A stretch of 9,909 bases of DNA from Actinomycetota bacterium (GCA_013816275.1 JACDER010000027.1:1-9909); one strand, 5' to 3'. Positions 1 through 6,063 are shown, counted from the stretch's first letter. Notes: generated from the sequence alone by a model not told the origin. Numbers and translations are program-made.

Positions 1-23
1 GGCGATCTCATGGCATCAACCAT

Positions 24-716
24 CTAGGCGCGAACGAGCCCGAGGGCCGCCGGTAGCCCGTTCAGATCGGTCAGCCGGTCGGCGATCTCCGGATACCGGT
101 TCTCGCGGTCGATGAGCACGGCGCGCATCCCGAGCGCACGCGCCCCTTCGAAGTCGTCCTCGAGATGGTCGCCGACCATCGCGGCCTCGGCAGGCTCCAC
201 TCCGAGGCGATCGAGCGCCTTGCGGAAGATCGACGGATCCGGCTTTACCGTCCCGTGATAGCGCGAGGCGACCGTGACATCCGCATCGAGGCCGTGGTGC
301 CGGACGAACTCGCGGAGGTCGCGGGCGCCGTTCGAGACGAGGCCGATCAGCAGCCCGTATCCGCGCAACTCGTCCAGGGCGGGCTCCACGTCCTCGTAGA
401 TGTCGAAGTTCTCCGATCGCTCCCACGCCTGCTCGACCTCGACGGCGATCGCGCGGGCGTTCGCCGGGTCGCCGCCCATCCCGAGCACGATGCGCTCGGT
501 GAACTGGACCCAGATTTCCTCGTCGTGCCGGAAGTCCGGGTGCTTCTCGAGCGTCTCCAGTGCGGCCGCGCGCGCCTCGTCGTAGCGGGAGACGTCCACT
601 TCGCTGCCGTACCGCCGCGCGACGCGGAGGTAGCCCTCGGGGCCAAGCTCCGGCCCAGGGCGGACGAGCGTGAAGTCGACGTCGAAGAGGACGGCCTTCA
701 GATCGTGGCCGGCCAC
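24..716 (-). CDS. HAD-superfamily hydrolase (phosphoglycolate phosphatase-like)
   Basis: This 230-residue protein is a haloacid dehalogenase-type phosphohydrolase, probably acting on a small phosphorylated metabolite in the cytoplasm. Motif I is FDVDFTLV with nucleophile D12 and general acid D14. Motif II is S128-N-G, motif III is K158-P, and motif IV is GDHLEDD with D183 and D187/D188. The long insert between motif I and motif II (about residues 20-110) is a helical C1 cap, as in HAD subfamily IA. The length is normal for the family. The GTG start at 716 places motif I at the expected distance from the N terminus and overlaps the end of the upstream nitrilase gene by 19 nt, so the two genes are almost certainly co-transcribed and translationally coupled. 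No separate promoter is visible. The substrate cannot be read from sequence. Family assignment is secure; specificity is open. Confidence 0.92.
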   Translation of the reverse strand: MAGHDLKAVLFDVDFTLVRPGPELGPEGYLRVARRYGSEVDVSRYDEARAAALETLEKHPDFRHDEEIWVQFTERIVLGMGGDPANARAIAVEVEQAWERSENFDIYEDVEPALDELRGYGLLIGLVSNGARDLREFVRHHGLDADVTVASRYHGTVKPDPSIFRKALDRLGVEPAEAAMVGDHLEDDFEGARALGMRAVLIDRENRYPEIADRLTDLNGLPAALGLVRA

Positions 717-1522
717 CTGTATGCCTCAGGACGCCTCGACGCGAGCGAAGGAAGATTCCGCCGCACCTGCGCGACCCGCTCCCGCTCGAGCTCCGCCGAG
801 ATCACGCCTTCCTCGTCGGGAGCGAGCGCGAGGACAAGGCCCCACGGATCGGCGATCAGCGACCGCCCGTAGCTCGGCTTGCCGGGTCGGGTCTCGCCGA
901 TCTGCGCCGCCGCGGCGACGTAGGAGGAATTCTCGATCGCCCGCGCGCGCAGCAGCACCTCCCAGTGGTCGCGACCGGTGTGCAGGGTGAAGTGCGAGGG
1001 AACCGTCAGCAGCTCGGCACCCTCGAGCGCGAGCACGCGGTACAGCTCGGGGAAGCGGAGGTCGTAGCAGATCGAGAGGCCGATAGTCCAGTCCCCGGAG
1101 CGCACCACGACCGGCTCGTCGCCCGGCTCCTCGGCCTCGGACTCGCGGTAGACATGCCCCCCGACGTCGACGTCGAAGAGGTGGATCTTGCGATAGACGG
1201 CCGCGATCTCGCCTTCGGGATCGAAGACGATGCACGTGTTCGACAGCTTCTCGCGTCCGTTCCGGCGCTCCGTGATGGAGCCGCCGACGAGCGTGATCCC
1301 GTGCCGGCGGGCCCACTCTCCCATCGCCGCAACCGACTCACCGCCGTCGATCGGCTCGGCCTCCGCGTGCAGCGTCTCGGCGTCGCCGATCGCGTTCCAC
1401 TTCTCGGGCAGCAGAACGAGCTCGGCGCCGCCGGCGGCGGCCTGTGCGACGAGCCGTTCCGCCTGCTCGAGGTTGGCCGCCTTGTCGTCGCGGCTGGTCA
1501 ACTGGACGCAAGTGATTCGCAC
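698..1522 (-). CDS. Carbon-nitrogen hydrolase, Nit1/omega-amidase type
   Basis: The 274-residue protein is a nitrilase-superfamily amidase. The Glu-Lys-Cys triad is visible as E40 (LPEKW), K112 (YRKIHLFDVD) and C152 (LSICYDLRFPELYR), with the extra conserved Glu near E127 (YRESE). The stretch HWEVLLRARAIENSSYV (186-202) and the short spacing after K112 resemble the Nit1/Nit2 branch, whose characterised members hydrolyse deaminated glutathione or alpha-keto-acid amides (metabolite repair). That assignment is by family resemblance. Length is typical. The start is GTG at 1522. There is no Shine-Dalgarno sequence in front, but a TATCCT hexamer lies 7 nt upstream, which points to a leaderless transcript. 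The gene leads the operon with the HAD phosphatase and diverges from the MFS gene across 26 bp. Confidence 0.93.
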   Translation of the reverse strand: MRITCVQLTSRDDKAANLEQAERLVAQAAAGGAELVLLPEKWNAIGDAETLHAEAEPIDGGESVAAMGEWARRHGITLVGGSITERRNGREKLSNTCIVFDPEGEIAAVYRKIHLFDVDVGGHVYRESEAEEPGDEPVVVRSGDWTIGLSICYDLRFPELYRVLALEGAELLTVPSHFTLHTGRDHWEVLLRARAIENSSYVAAAAQIGETRPGKPSYGRSLIADPWGLVLALAPDEEGVISAELERERVAQVRRNLPSLASRRPEAYRWPATI

Positions 1523-1529
1523 CGGATCG

Positions 1530-1535
1530 AGGATA
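1530..1535 (-). promoter_or_regulatory. Candidate -10 element of the nitrilase-HAD operon
   Basis: Read on the minus strand the hexamer is TATCCT, followed by exactly 7 nt and then the GTG start at 1522. A transcription start 6-7 nt downstream of a -10 box would fall on or next to the start codon, giving a leaderless mRNA. This agrees with the lack of any purine-rich ribosome site. No convincing -35 hexamer is seen inside the opposite MFS coding sequence. Confidence 0.45.
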
Positions 1536-1539
1536 GCTT
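1534..1539 (+). promoter_or_regulatory. Candidate -10 element of the MFS gene
   Basis: TAGCTT fits the TANNNT pattern and ends 9 nt before the GTG at 1549. There is no Shine-Dalgarno sequence in the remaining GGGGCCTC spacer at a normal position. It overlaps the opposing nitrilase -10 box by two bases (1534-1535), so the two promoters would compete if both are real. No clear -35 sequence is visible. Confidence 0.35.
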
Positions 1540-1548
1540 TGGGGCCTC

Positions 1549-2763
1549 GTGGCCCTCGGACGCGTCCGGATCTTCCACGCCCTCCGCTACCGCGACTTCC
1601 GCCTGCTCTTCGCCGGCCAGACGATCTCGCTGATCGGCGACGCCGCCTTCCTGACGGCGCTCGGCTGGCGCACGTTCACGCTGGTCGGCTCCGGGCGCTT
1701 CGGGATCGTGCTCTTCTGCCAGGCGACGGGGCTGCTCGCCACGCTGCTCATCGGCGGCGCGCTCGCCGACCGCATCTCGCGCCGGAAGATGATGATCGTC
1801 TCCGACGTCGCGCGATTCGTCGCAGTCGGCGCGCTCGCCGGAGTCGACGCCTCCGGCCATCTGAACTTCACGCTGATCGTCGTGCTCGCGACGCTGATGG
1901 GGCTCGGGGACGGTCTCTTCTACCCGGCGTTCGGCGGGATGGTTCCACTCGTGGTCGAGCCGGGGGCGATCCCGTCCGCGAACAGCCTGATCGGGGTGGC
2001 GCGCTGGAGCAGCCTGCTCGTCGGGCCGGCGGTCGCGGCCGGGATCTACGGCGCGACCGGCTCTGCCACCGTCTTCGCCATCGACGCGGGCTCCTTCCTC
2101 GTCTCCGCTTCGCTACTGCGGCTCACGCGGACGCGAGCCGTCGAAGCCGCCTCGGGGGGAGGGACGCTGCGCGAGATCGGGTCGGGCGTGCGCTACGTCG
2201 CGGGGGTGCCGTGGCTCTGGGTGACGATCGCCCTCTTCTCGGTCGTCCTGATGCTCCAGTTCGCGCCGCAGCAGGTACTGCTGCCGAAGCTGATCCAGCA
2301 GCATTTCGGCCACGGCGTCGGCGCCTACGGGCTGCTCACCTCGCTGCTCGGCGTCGGCACGGTCGCCGGGACGCTCGCGTTCGGACAGCTCCAGCCGCGA
2401 CGCCGGCGCGGCGTGATCTCGTACGTCATCTGGCTCCTCAACAGCCTCGCCATCGCCGGGGTCGCGCTCTCACCCTGGTTCTGGATGGCCTGTGGTTTCG
2501 CGGTCGCGCGTGGGTTCTGCATCGGCTTCGCCGTAGCCGTCTGGGAAACGATGCTCATGGAGCTGGTCCCTTCGCATCTGCTCTCCCGGGTCGTAAGCCT
2601 CGACTTCTTCGGCTCGTTCGGCCTGATGCCCGTGGGTCTCGCGGTCGCGGCCGGCATCTCCGGGCTCGCGGCGCCCGGGACGATCATCGCCGCGGGCGCC
2701 CTCGTCTCCGCGGTCATGTTCGCGGTGGTGCTCACGCGGCCGTGGCTGCGCGCCGTGGACTGA
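1549..2763 (+). CDS. MFS transporter, MFS_3/EntS-like exporter
   Basis: A 404-residue integral membrane protein of the major facilitator superfamily. The N terminus, [23 protein letters not shown], is the typical opening of the MFS_3 (enterobactin-exporter-like) branch. Motif [14 protein letters not shown] (69-81), lies in the loop between membrane segments 2 and 3. The segment [10 protein letters not shown] followed by ANSLIG (124-149) is also typical. Hydrophobic stretches fit the usual 12 helices, with a central polar loop around 192-213 and a basic loop at 283-288 (PRRRRG). Such proteins usually export small lipophilic compounds, siderophores or drugs by proton antiport; nothing here defines the substrate. 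GTG at 1549 is chosen because it sits a few residues before the conserved RDFRLL motif, and the divergent gene limits any extension. The tRNA-Pro gene begins 17 bp after the stop. Confidence 0.92.
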   Translation: MALGRVRIFHALRYRDFRLLFAGQTISLIGDAAFLTALGWRTFTLVGSGRFGIVLFCQATGLLATLLIGGALADRISRRKMMIVSDVARFVAVGALAGVDASGHLNFTLIVVLATLMGLGDGLFYPAFGGMVPLVVEPGAIPSANSLIGVARWSSLLVGPAVAAGIYGATGSATVFAIDAGSFLVSASLLRLTRTRAVEAASGGGTLREIGSGVRYVAGVPWLWVTIALFSVVLMLQFAPQQVLLPKLIQQHFGHGVGAYGLLTSLLGVGTVAGTLAFGQLQPRRRRGVISYVIWLLNSLAIAGVALSPWFWMACGFAVARGFCIGFAVAVWETMLMELVPSHLLSRVVSLDFFGSFGLMPVGLAVAAGISGLAAPGTIIAAGALVSAVMFAVVLTRPWLRAVD

Positions 2764-2766
2764 CGC

Positions 2767-2772
2767 TAACCT
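2767..2772 (+). promoter_or_regulatory. Candidate -10 element for tRNA-Pro
   Basis: TAACCT lies 8 nt before the first base of the tRNA, just after the MFS stop codon. A start 6-7 nt downstream would leave a 5' leader of only one or two bases. The alternative is read-through from the MFS gene followed by RNase P processing. No clear -35 hexamer is seen. Confidence 0.35.
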
Positions 2773-2780
2773 TCCCGAAC

Positions 2781-2854
2781 CGGGGTGTGGCGCAGCCTGG
2801 TAGCGCGCTCCGTTCGGGTCGGAGAGGTCCCCAGTTCAAATCTGGGCACCCCGA
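2781..2854 (+). tRNA. tRNA-Pro (anticodon CGG)
   Basis: A full cloverleaf can be drawn by hand. The acceptor stem is CGGGGTG (2781-2787) with CACCCCG (2847-2853). The D stem is GCGC (2790-2793) with GCGC (2803-2806) around the loop AGCCTGGTA. The anticodon stem CTCCG/CGGAG encloses the loop TTCGGGT, giving anticodon CGG at 2815-2817, which reads the proline codon CCG. The T arm is CCCAG-TTCAAAT-CTGGG (2830-2846), and the discriminator base is A2854. CCA is not encoded (the next bases are CAA), so it would be added after transcription. There is no intron and the variable loop is short. Confidence 0.97.
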
Positions 2855-2859
2855 CAAGG

Positions 2860-2887
2860 TCGCGGGGGAACCCTGGTTCCCCCGCGA
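2860..2887 (+). terminator. Perfect 13-bp hairpin after tRNA-Pro
   Basis: The arms TCGCGGGGGAACC and GGTTCCCCCGCGA are perfect reverse complements separated by only CT (in practice 12 bp with a 4-nt loop). The hairpin starts 6 nt after the tRNA 3' end, where the tRNA transcript should stop. No T tract follows, so it would be one of the U-tract-less hairpin terminators proposed for actinobacteria. The alternative is a processing or stability element. The symmetry means it could work on either strand, but no minus-strand gene ends here. Confidence 0.65.
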
Positions 2888-2932
2888 ACCAACTTCATAG
2901 ACAGATCACGAGAAATCGAATGAGGTCGCCTT

Positions 2933-3409
2933 ATGACGCGGACTGCGGGAGTCGTCGTTGCGGCCATCCTTGGGATCGTTGGGATCGCGCTCGGATCGAT
3001 CGCGCTCGTCCGCGGTCACGACGGCGGAGACGCCTTCACCAAGAAGACGCTCACGCTCAAGGGCGGCAAGGGGACACGGATCGAGTACGACGCTCCCATC
3101 CTCGTGAAAAGGGAACCCGGCCGGCGTCAAGGCCTGGGAGACCAACCATCCGATCTCGGGCGACGCGACCGGAGAGGTCACCGTCGTCTCGTACCGCTGA
3201 TCACGAACGATGTTGACTGTGTCGGCGGATTCCAGCTCACCGACGGCGACATCAACGTCGAGAACATCGAGCAGGCAACCGCGACCAGGACGAGCGCCGA
3301 GGGTTCGATCCTCGGAGGCAGCGGCGCCTACGAGGGCGCTTTCGGGTCATGGACGGTCGATTGGAAGACCCACGTGTACGTGATCCACCTCATCCTTCCA
3401 AAGACCTAG
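2933..3409 (+). CDS. Small exported/anchored protein, possible AOC/dirigent-like barrel; probably frameshifted
   Basis: The open frame gives 158 residues. The N terminus has an uncleaved anchor or signal segment (about residues 4-26, VVVAAILGIVGIALGSIAL). The C-terminal half, with CVGGFQLTDGDINV, ILGGSGAYEGAFGSW and HVYVIHLILP, resembles the small actinobacterial secreted proteins with an allene-oxide-cyclase/dirigent-like beta-barrel; this is a tentative match by pattern. The start ATG is supported by GAGGT 6 nt upstream. The middle (about residues 60-88) is arginine-rich and looks out of frame. Reading 3111-3197 one base later gives a natural sequence containing AGVKAWETNHPISGD and EVTVVSYR, ending in a TGA at 3198. 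Two compensating indels, near the AAAAGGG run at 3107-3113 and near 3195-3203, would join all three parts. The gene is therefore either a damaged gene or a sequence error. Function unknown. Confidence 0.6.
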   Translation: MTRTAGVVVAAILGIVGIALGSIALVRGHDGGDAFTKKTLTLKGGKGTRIEYDAPILVKREPGRRQGLGDQPSDLGRRDRRGHRRLVPLITNDVDCVGGFQLTDGDINVENIEQATATRTSAEGSILGGSGAYEGAFGSWTVDWKTHVYVIHLILPKT

Positions 3410-5185
3410 TCCAAGACTCGAGCTCCACGCCACACCGTCGGCGGAGCTGACGATGACGCCTTGGTCTCCGACGGCGACCCAGCGATCCTCGCCGTAGGCA
3501 ATCCCGCGCAGTGACGAGCGCGTGGGCACCTGCTGCTCCGTCCAGCTCATCCCGTCGGGCGACGTCGCGAGGAACCCCAGCCCGGTCGTGACCCAGAGCC
3601 CGCCTGCAAAGGCAACCGCGTCGAGATTGCCGACGGTGCCGCTCGCGGCATGCGACCAGGTCGCCCCGTCCGGCGAGGTGAGGATGCCGCCCGCGTGGCC
3701 GACGACGACGAACCCCGCACTCCCGAATGCGATGCCCGTCTTGAAGCTGTAGTTCCCAGCCGGGTTCAACGTCCAGGAGGCGCCCGGCAGACGGGTCGCG
3801 ATGATTCCCGCACCCGCCGCGATCTGCACGCCGTTCCCGCTTGCCAACTGGCGGACCGAGAACGGCGCGACGCTCGAGTCCCGCTTCCATGCGCGGCCGT
3901 TCGAGGACGACAGGAAGACGCCCTCGTCCCCGGCGACGTACCAGCGGTCGTTCAGGAACGAGACGGTCCGCAGGCTCTGGTGAGTCCCGCTCTTGCGGGT
4001 CGTCCAGCCGCGGCCGTCCGGCGACGACAGCAGCGTCCCTCGCGCGCCGACCGCGACAAAACCGGACGGGCCGGTCCCGACGCCGTAGAGATGACGGCGG
4101 GTCGGAGTGGCCGGCGTCGTCCATTTGAGGCCGTCCTGCGAGCCGAGGATCCGACCGCCGGCACCGGCGGCAACGAAGCGTCCGTGCCCGTAGGTAACGG
4201 AGGCGAGTCCCCGCCGCGCGCCGTCGAGGACGATCTTCCAGCGCAACCCGTCGACGGATCGCAGCACCGTGCCGTAGTCGCCGACCGCGACGAACGCATC
4301 GCCCGTAAAGGTCACTCCGCGCAGGATCTCGTCGGTCGGCACGCGCTTCACCAGCGTCCAGCGGCGCCCGTTGCGGGACGTCCCGATCTGGCCGTCCTCG
4401 CCGACCGTGACGTAGCGGCCGCGGCCGTACGCGACGCCGCGGAGCGTCTGGGTCAGCGGCGTCCGGGGAGCCGACCAGTGATCGCCGTAACGGGAGAACG
4501 CGACCGCCCCACGAGCGCCGACCGCGACGAATCCAGGGGCGCCGTGAATGACTTGCCAGAGGAACGCACGGTTCTTCCTGATCGGCTCGAACGGAACCGG
4601 TGCCTCTTCGAGAGCCCAGGTGACCTCGTCGTACGACGTGAGGATGACTCCATTGTCGCCGGTGAGGACCGTCAAGCCGTGCCAGGACGTCGCTCCCCAG
4701 AAGGGTGGGCCACCTTGTCCGATGTCGGCCTGCTTCCACGTCTGCGTGTCGTCAGTCGAGATTAGGACAGTGCTCTCGTTTGCTCCGGCGACCCAGGCCC
4801 CGTTCGAGTACGTGACCGCTCGGAAGGCTCCCGCGGAGCCGAGTTCCACTGCAAGCCAGTGGATGCCGTCGGTCGACGTCGCCGCCGCGCCGAGGTCACC
4901 GACGGCGAGCCACCGCCCGCCGCCGTAGGCCACGCCGCGCAGGTTGGAGCCGACCGCCGACGAGACTGCAGTCCACGTTCTCCCGTCGTCGCGCGAAACG
5001 ATGATGCGCCCGTCCGACCCCGTCGCGACCACGGTCTTCCCATTCGCGCGGACGTTGGTCAGCGTGAGCCCCGCGCCGAACGAGCGCGGCCCCACCTTCG
5101 TCGGGAGACGGGCCGAGCCGGCGGCGGTGCCGGCCAGGACCAGGGCCGCGAGGAAGACAGCGCTCTTTCGTATCGGTCCGGTCAC
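3347..5185 (-). CDS. Secreted beta-propeller protein with 14 YCF48/BNR-like repeats
   Basis: A 612-residue protein with an N-terminal signal peptide (basic PIRK, hydrophobic AVFLAALVLAGTAAG, likely cut around residue 25). The rest is made of about 14 repeats of roughly 40 residues with the pattern GVxYGxGRxVAVGxxGxIxxSxDGxxWxxxxxxTxxxLR. This sequence style belongs to YCF48/BNR-type propeller blades, and 14 units would make two seven-bladed propellers. No catalytic domain, sortase motif or C-terminal membrane segment is seen, so an extracellular binding or scaffold role is the likely limit of inference. The start is GTG at 5185, just before the signal peptide, with no clear Shine-Dalgarno sequence. 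The last 21 codons (3347-3409) run antisense to the end of the neighbouring gene. They do not look like a further repeat and may simply be the stretch before the first available stop. Confidence 0.88.
   Translation of the reverse strand: MTGPIRKSAVFLAALVLAGTAAGSARLPTKVGPRSFGAGLTLTNVRANGKTVVATGSDGRIIVSRDDGRTWTAVSSAVGSNLRGVAYGGGRWLAVGDLGAAATSTDGIHWLAVELGSAGAFRAVTYSNGAWVAGANESTVLISTDDTQTWKQADIGQGGPPFWGATSWHGLTVLTGDNGVILTSYDEVTWALEEAPVPFEPIRKNRAFLWQVIHGAPGFVAVGARGAVAFSRYGDHWSAPRTPLTQTLRGVAYGRGRYVTVGEDGQIGTSRNGRRWTLVKRVPTDEILRGVTFTGDAFVAVGDYGTVLRSVDGLRWKIVLDGARRGLASVTYGHGRFVAAGAGGRILGSQDGLKWTTPATPTRRHLYGVGTGPSGFVAVGARGTLLSSPDGRGWTTRKSGTHQSLRTVSFLNDRWYVAGDEGVFLSSSNGRAWKRDSSVAPFSVRQLASGNGVQIAAGAGIIATRLPGASWTLNPAGNYSFKTGIAFGSAGFVVVGHAGGILTSPDGATWSHAASGTVGNLDAVAFAGGLWVTTGLGFLATSPDGMSWTEQQVPTRSSLRGIAYGEDRWVAVGDQGVIVSSADGVAWSSSLGLGLWKDEVDHVHVGLPIDRP
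3425..5075 (-). repeat. 14 propeller blades encoded in tandem
   Basis: The repeat unit is easiest to see as the GxIxxSxDGxxW core. Recognisable cores include GRIIVSRDDGRTW, GQIGTSRNGRRW, GTVLRSVDGLRW, GRILGSQDGLKW, GTLLSSPDGRGW, GGILTSPDGATW and GVIVSSADGVAW, with weaker forms such as GIIATRLPGASW between them. I count 14. Units have diverged, so these are protein repeats and not recent DNA duplications. The boundaries given are approximate. Confidence 0.7.
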
Positions 5186-5187
5186 AG

Positions 5188-5217
5188 GTTGTCCGCTACG
5201 TTGTCTTCAGCGACAAC
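5188..5217. promoter_or_regulatory. Three GTTGTC boxes at 12-bp spacing between propeller gene and ssb
   Basis: GTTGTC occurs at 5188-5193 and 5200-5205, and its reverse complement GACAAC at 5212-5217. Start-to-start spacing is exactly 12 bp in both steps. The second and third boxes form a 6-bp inverted repeat with a 6-nt loop that ends directly at the ssb ribosome site (AAGGAGG, 5218-5224). This could be a protein operator controlling both divergent genes, or an RNA hairpin in the ssb leader. No known regulator site is recognised. Confidence 0.4.
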
Positions 5218-5228
5218 AAGGAGGAAAC

Positions 5229-5582
5229 GTGAACGTCGTGACACTGATCGGAAACCTAGCCACGGACGTCGAGGTGCGTGACGTCGGCGACGACAAGAAG
5301 GTGGCGAACTTCCTGCTGGCCGTCGACCGTCCGACCGCGGACGACGAGGCGGACTTCGTCCGGATCACGGCCTGGAACCGGCAGGCTGAGGTCTGCGCAC
5401 AGTTCCTCGCCAAGGGGCGGCGCGTGGCGGTCGACGGCCGGCTCCGAAGCAGCTCCTGGGAGGACGCCGAGGGGAACCGCCGCAGCGCGATCGAGGTGGT
5501 GGCGAAGTCGGTCGAGTTCCTGTCGCCGCCCGACAGAGAGGGGGCGGCCGAGGACACGCCGTTCGAGACAGCGGCCGCCTGA
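5229..5582 (+). CDS. ssb: Single-stranded DNA-binding protein (short paralogue)
   Basis: A 117-residue SSB with one OB fold over residues 1-98. The opening VVTLIGNLATDVEVRD, the strand VANFLLAVDR, the core FVRITAWNRQAEVCAQFLAKGRRVAVDGRL and the closing IEVVAKSVEFL are all family landmarks. It binds single-stranded DNA in replication, repair and recombination. The usual long glycine/proline-rich linker is missing, and the acidic tip appears as EDTPF (residues 108-112) followed by ETAAA, instead of ending the protein. The gene stands alone, without rpsF, rpsR or rplI, so it is probably a second ssb of the SsbB kind and not the replication housekeeping copy. The GTG start is fixed by AAGGAGG only 4 nt upstream. 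A longer in-frame extension back to 4944 is rejected because it runs antisense through the propeller gene. Confidence 0.93.
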   Translation: MNVVTLIGNLATDVEVRDVGDDKKVANFLLAVDRPTADDEADFVRITAWNRQAEVCAQFLAKGRRVAVDGRLRSSSWEDAEGNRRSAIEVVAKSVEFLSPPDREGAAEDTPFETAAA

Positions 5583-5615
5583 GGACGAAGCCCGGCGCCG
5601 CCCGCACGCCAACGC

Positions 5616-5987
5616 CTACCGCCGAACGAGCAGAAGCCCCAGGAAGATGCCCCCTACACCCGCTCCGACGCTTACGAGGACATTGACGGCAGCGAGGGCC
5701 AGGTGGCGGCCCTCGAGGAGGTCGTGCGTCTCATAGGCGAACGTGGAGAAGGTCGTATATGCCCCGAGGAAGCCCGTGACGGCTCCCACGCTGAGCCAGG
5801 TTGGCTCGTGCAGGCGGTCGACGAGCCCGCCCACGGCTGCTCCGGCAAGGAAGCATCCGGTGAGGTTGATCACCAGGGTGCTCAGTGGAAAGACCGACGC
5901 GGTGTGCCGCTCGATCAACTGATCGACTCCGTACCGGGCCAGCGCACCGAGGGCACCGAAGAGGGCAACAGACATGGCGATCGGCAT
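5616..5987 (-). CDS. crcB: Fluoride ion channel CrcB/Fluc
   Basis: A 123-residue four-helix membrane protein of the Fluc family, which works as a dual-topology dimer to let fluoride leave the cell. Hallmarks are GALGALARYG (11-20, with conserved R18), INLTGCF (40-46, with N41) and GFLGAYTTFSTFAYE (72-86), whose FSTF phenylalanines line the fluoride path. The start is ATG at 5987, supported by AAAGGAG 5 nt upstream; a second in-frame ATG four codons later is less well placed. The fluoride riboswitch just upstream independently confirms the function. Many actinobacteria carry two crcB genes side by side as a heterodimer, but only one is present here and it converges with ssb, so this is either a homodimer or its partner lies elsewhere. 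Confidence 0.96.
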   Translation of the reverse strand: MPIAMSVALFGALGALARYGVDQLIERHTASVFPLSTLVINLTGCFLAGAAVGGLVDRLHEPTWLSVGAVTGFLGAYTTFSTFAYETHDLLEGRHLALAAVNVLVSVGAGVGGIFLGLLLVRR

Positions 5988-5992
5988 GGAAA

Positions 5993-5999
5993 CTCCTTT
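5993..5999 (-). promoter_or_regulatory. crcB ribosome-binding site, possible riboswitch target
   Basis: On the minus strand the sequence is AAAGGAG followed by TTTCC and ATG. The core AGGAG (5997-5993) is perfectly complementary to CTCCT (6012-6008), which is part of the 3' strand of the fluoride aptamer and lies 10 nt upstream. Pairing would block ribosome access. Confidence 0.7.
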
Positions 6000-6005
6000 G
6001 CATCA

Positions 6006-6053
6006 CCAGGAGCCATCAGCCGGGTCGGCGGTTGAAGGCGAGCCCCATCGCCC
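6006..6053 (-). ncRNA. Fluoride riboswitch (crcB motif)
   Basis: Read on the minus strand, the 48-nt leader follows the fluoride aptamer consensus. It starts GGGCGATGGGG, closes its first stem with CGCC (6040-6037), has the A-containing joining stretch TTCAAC, a second stem GCCG-ACC-CGGC (6029-6019), and the strongly conserved CTGATGG (6019-6013) followed by CTCCTGG. The long-range stem pairs GGGGCT (6046-6041) with GGCTCC (6014-6009), including two G-U pairs. It lies in the 5' leader of crcB, the classic target. The close ribosome site and the absence of a terminator hairpin before the ATG suggest control of translation initiation. Confidence 0.93.
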
Positions 6054-6063
6054 GTTGCGAAAG

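Noticed and set aside
1..23. Possible start of another minus-strand gene directly after the HAD stop (ATG at 23 or 11)
   Set aside because: Only seven codons are visible, there is no ribosome site, and nothing distinguishes it from chance.
1230..2900. 556-codon plus-strand open frame across the MFS gene and tRNA
   Set aside because: It is the wrong frame of the MFS gene: arginine-rich, no domain, and it reads through tRNA-Pro.
3650..4765. Long plus-strand open frame antisense to the propeller gene
   Set aside because: Arg/Ala/Asp-rich shadow typical of high-GC DNA. The minus frame shows clear repeats and a signal peptide.
4944..5228. N-terminal extension of the SSB frame
   Set aside because: The SSB fold begins at 5229 behind a strong ribosome site; the extension lies antisense to the propeller gene's start.
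5583..5615. Bidirectional terminator between ssb and crcB
   Set aside because: Only a very short CGGCGCCG symmetry is present, with no T or A tract on either side.
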